Origin: Microcebus murinus | Lineage: Eukaryota; Chordata; Mammalia; Primates; Cheirogaleidae | Length of the DNA stretch: 64,000 bases | Reading direction: 5' to 3' | NCBI RefSeq assembly: GCF_040939455.1 | Contig: NC_134106.1 | Location: 46,274,001-46,338,000 of the forward strand | In this document: positions 62,626 to 64,000 of the stretch, one piece after another | How positions within the stretch are numbered: the stretch's first letter is position 1 | Layout: each line of letters begins with the position of its first letter | Program-made: the position numbers and the translations under genes | Notes under the pieces: model-generated | Database searches by the model: none | What the model was told of the DNA's origin: nothing | What the model saw: only the letters and a program-made list of their open reading frames with translations

Positions 62626-64000
62626 AAAGGGGATCTTTCCTACTGGAGAGAATGCCACCAACCCGCAAGAGACCAAAGAGGAAGAACTACAAGGCTTGAA
62701 CAGAAAAAAATGAGAAGCTCAGTTTGGTTGAGGTTCAAGGAATAGTGTTGAAAAAAAAAAAGGCTAAAAATGCAGATATGACCAAATACAGAGTTTAAAT
62801 AATATTGGGGGCAATAACCGTAATAACACATTATCATAATAACCATAATAACATGGGCCATTGTAAGCACTGGGAACAAGGAAGGCAAGGTCTTTGTGCA
62901 GTACCCAGTACCTAGTATGCGCTCCATAATAGCTGCTATGGCTGGTGTTAGGGGGGCGGTGGGGAGCTGTTGCCTGTTTTTGAGCAGAGAAGCGACACAG
63001 TCACAGCCACTGGCAGGTTAGGGCATGTGCCTGACAGATCAGAGTGGGGAGAGACTTGAGGCAGCTCGGGAGACCAGGAGAGATGACAAGGTATGATCTG
63101 TGCCTACCGTCTATAATCCATTTCTGCCATGGCCTTTCTCTTAAGTTGGAATTCAGGTACAGATGCTAATGAGAGAGGAGGTTGAAAGGAAGATTTACTG
63201 CGGAGAGAAGAGGAAGAGCAAGTAATGAAAGAGAGGAAGTGTGAGATCTCACACATCTTGACCTTTTATGAGAATCCATTTTTTTTTTTTAACTCTCCGC
63301 CTACATTTTACACATTCCGTTTCAGAATCTAAAAATGTCCTGCAGAGAGTGTCAGGACAAGGGGTGATAACTTAGGGCAGATGAGATAAAATAAGCATCA
63401 GACTTACCTAGTGGAGGCATGATGAGGACCCAGATCTCCTGAGTGAGTCCTTTTCTTTCTGTAAATAGCTACTTCGGCATTTTGGCCTCACATCTGTGCA
63501 AATTTGTCAGGTCTCTTATGTTGCCCTCATACTCATTCCCATTCTCATGCCTGAATGTCTGAAGGATGCTGAGTTACCAAAACAGTACTAGATTGTCTTT
63601 CAGAGAAGTAACGAGGTGGAGCCCCTCCCCTGGAAGAATGATGTTTCTGTTGAATTTTCTGTCATGTCCAGCTTTCCTATGAACTTAATGTTTACATGGC
63701 TCATCAAAATGTATTTTAGTTGGTTACTAATTTGTGCAAAATGCTGATTTGATGCAAAGGGGCATTTCTTAATGATGCTTATTTCAGCATTTTCATTGTG
63801 TTGGGATTCTCACCGGGGATAGACCTGGAATCTGCTCGTCTTACTGAGAGGGCTGACTGCAACTCTTGTCTGGCGTGGAGAGTTGCCCGCTCAGATGTGG
63901 CTTGTGCACCTCCACCAAAGTCGGATATCCTCTTTAGATTGCTGGCACGACTGAGCGTGCACAGGCACTCCACAGTTAGTTCACTGAGATTATTCTTGTT
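62626..64000. other. Intron 2 to the window edge, nothing recognised
   Basis: Unique-looking sequence after the young L1. A-run at 62750-62760, T-run at 63280-63290. No CCDC85A exon is recognisable up to the edge. Confidence 0.4.

Overview
This is a piece of a primate nuclear genome, most likely from a strepsirrhine (lemur or galago group). The evidence is vertebrate-style: one split gene with GT/AG introns, a CpG island promoter, and a dense layer of mammalian interspersed repeats (L1, L2, MIR, MaLR LTRs, hAT MITEs, Alu). Two full dimeric Alus carry the longer middle segment containing a 'ttggcca(a)cta' type block and lack haplorhine features. The young L1 has the G-rich 3' UTR with a 'tatatacatacataacgagtg' type stretch that I associate with lemur L1s. 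The lineage call is inference from repeat recognition, not a database result.

One protein-coding gene is supported: the 5' part of CCDC85A (coiled-coil domain containing 85A) on the + strand. Exon 1 lies in a CpG island (about 9180-10470), with its ATG at 10112 and a donor at 10373. Exon 2 (17122-18115) is a large exon encoding the rest of the CCDC85 coiled-coil block, a run of about 13 'SPEH' repeats and a poly-glycine tract. The donor at 18116 leaves phase 1, and the C-terminal exons lie beyond the right edge. The window codes for 418 residues plus one base.

Layout: 1-9180 is upstream flank with Alu, MER5A-like, MaLR and head-to-head L1 remnants. 9180-10470 is the CpG island/promoter with exon 1. 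10373-17121 is intron 1, with a perfect 16-bp hairpin at 11112-11150. 17122-18115 is exon 2. 18116-64000 is intron 2. The first 11 kb of intron 2 is repeat-poor. From about 29.5 kb it fills with MaLR LTRs, L1, L2, MIR and hAT copies. Near the right end is a young 5'-truncated L1 (60056-62605) with an uninterrupted ORF2 remnant and a 20-bp target site duplication.

I looked for an undescribed system and found none that is convincing. The best leads are the perfect intronic hairpin, two strong-context upstream ORFs, the SPEH repeat array, a possible exon-2 read-through isoform, and several nested transposon insertions. No tRNA, rRNA, CRISPR, operon or prokaryotic mobile element was seen.
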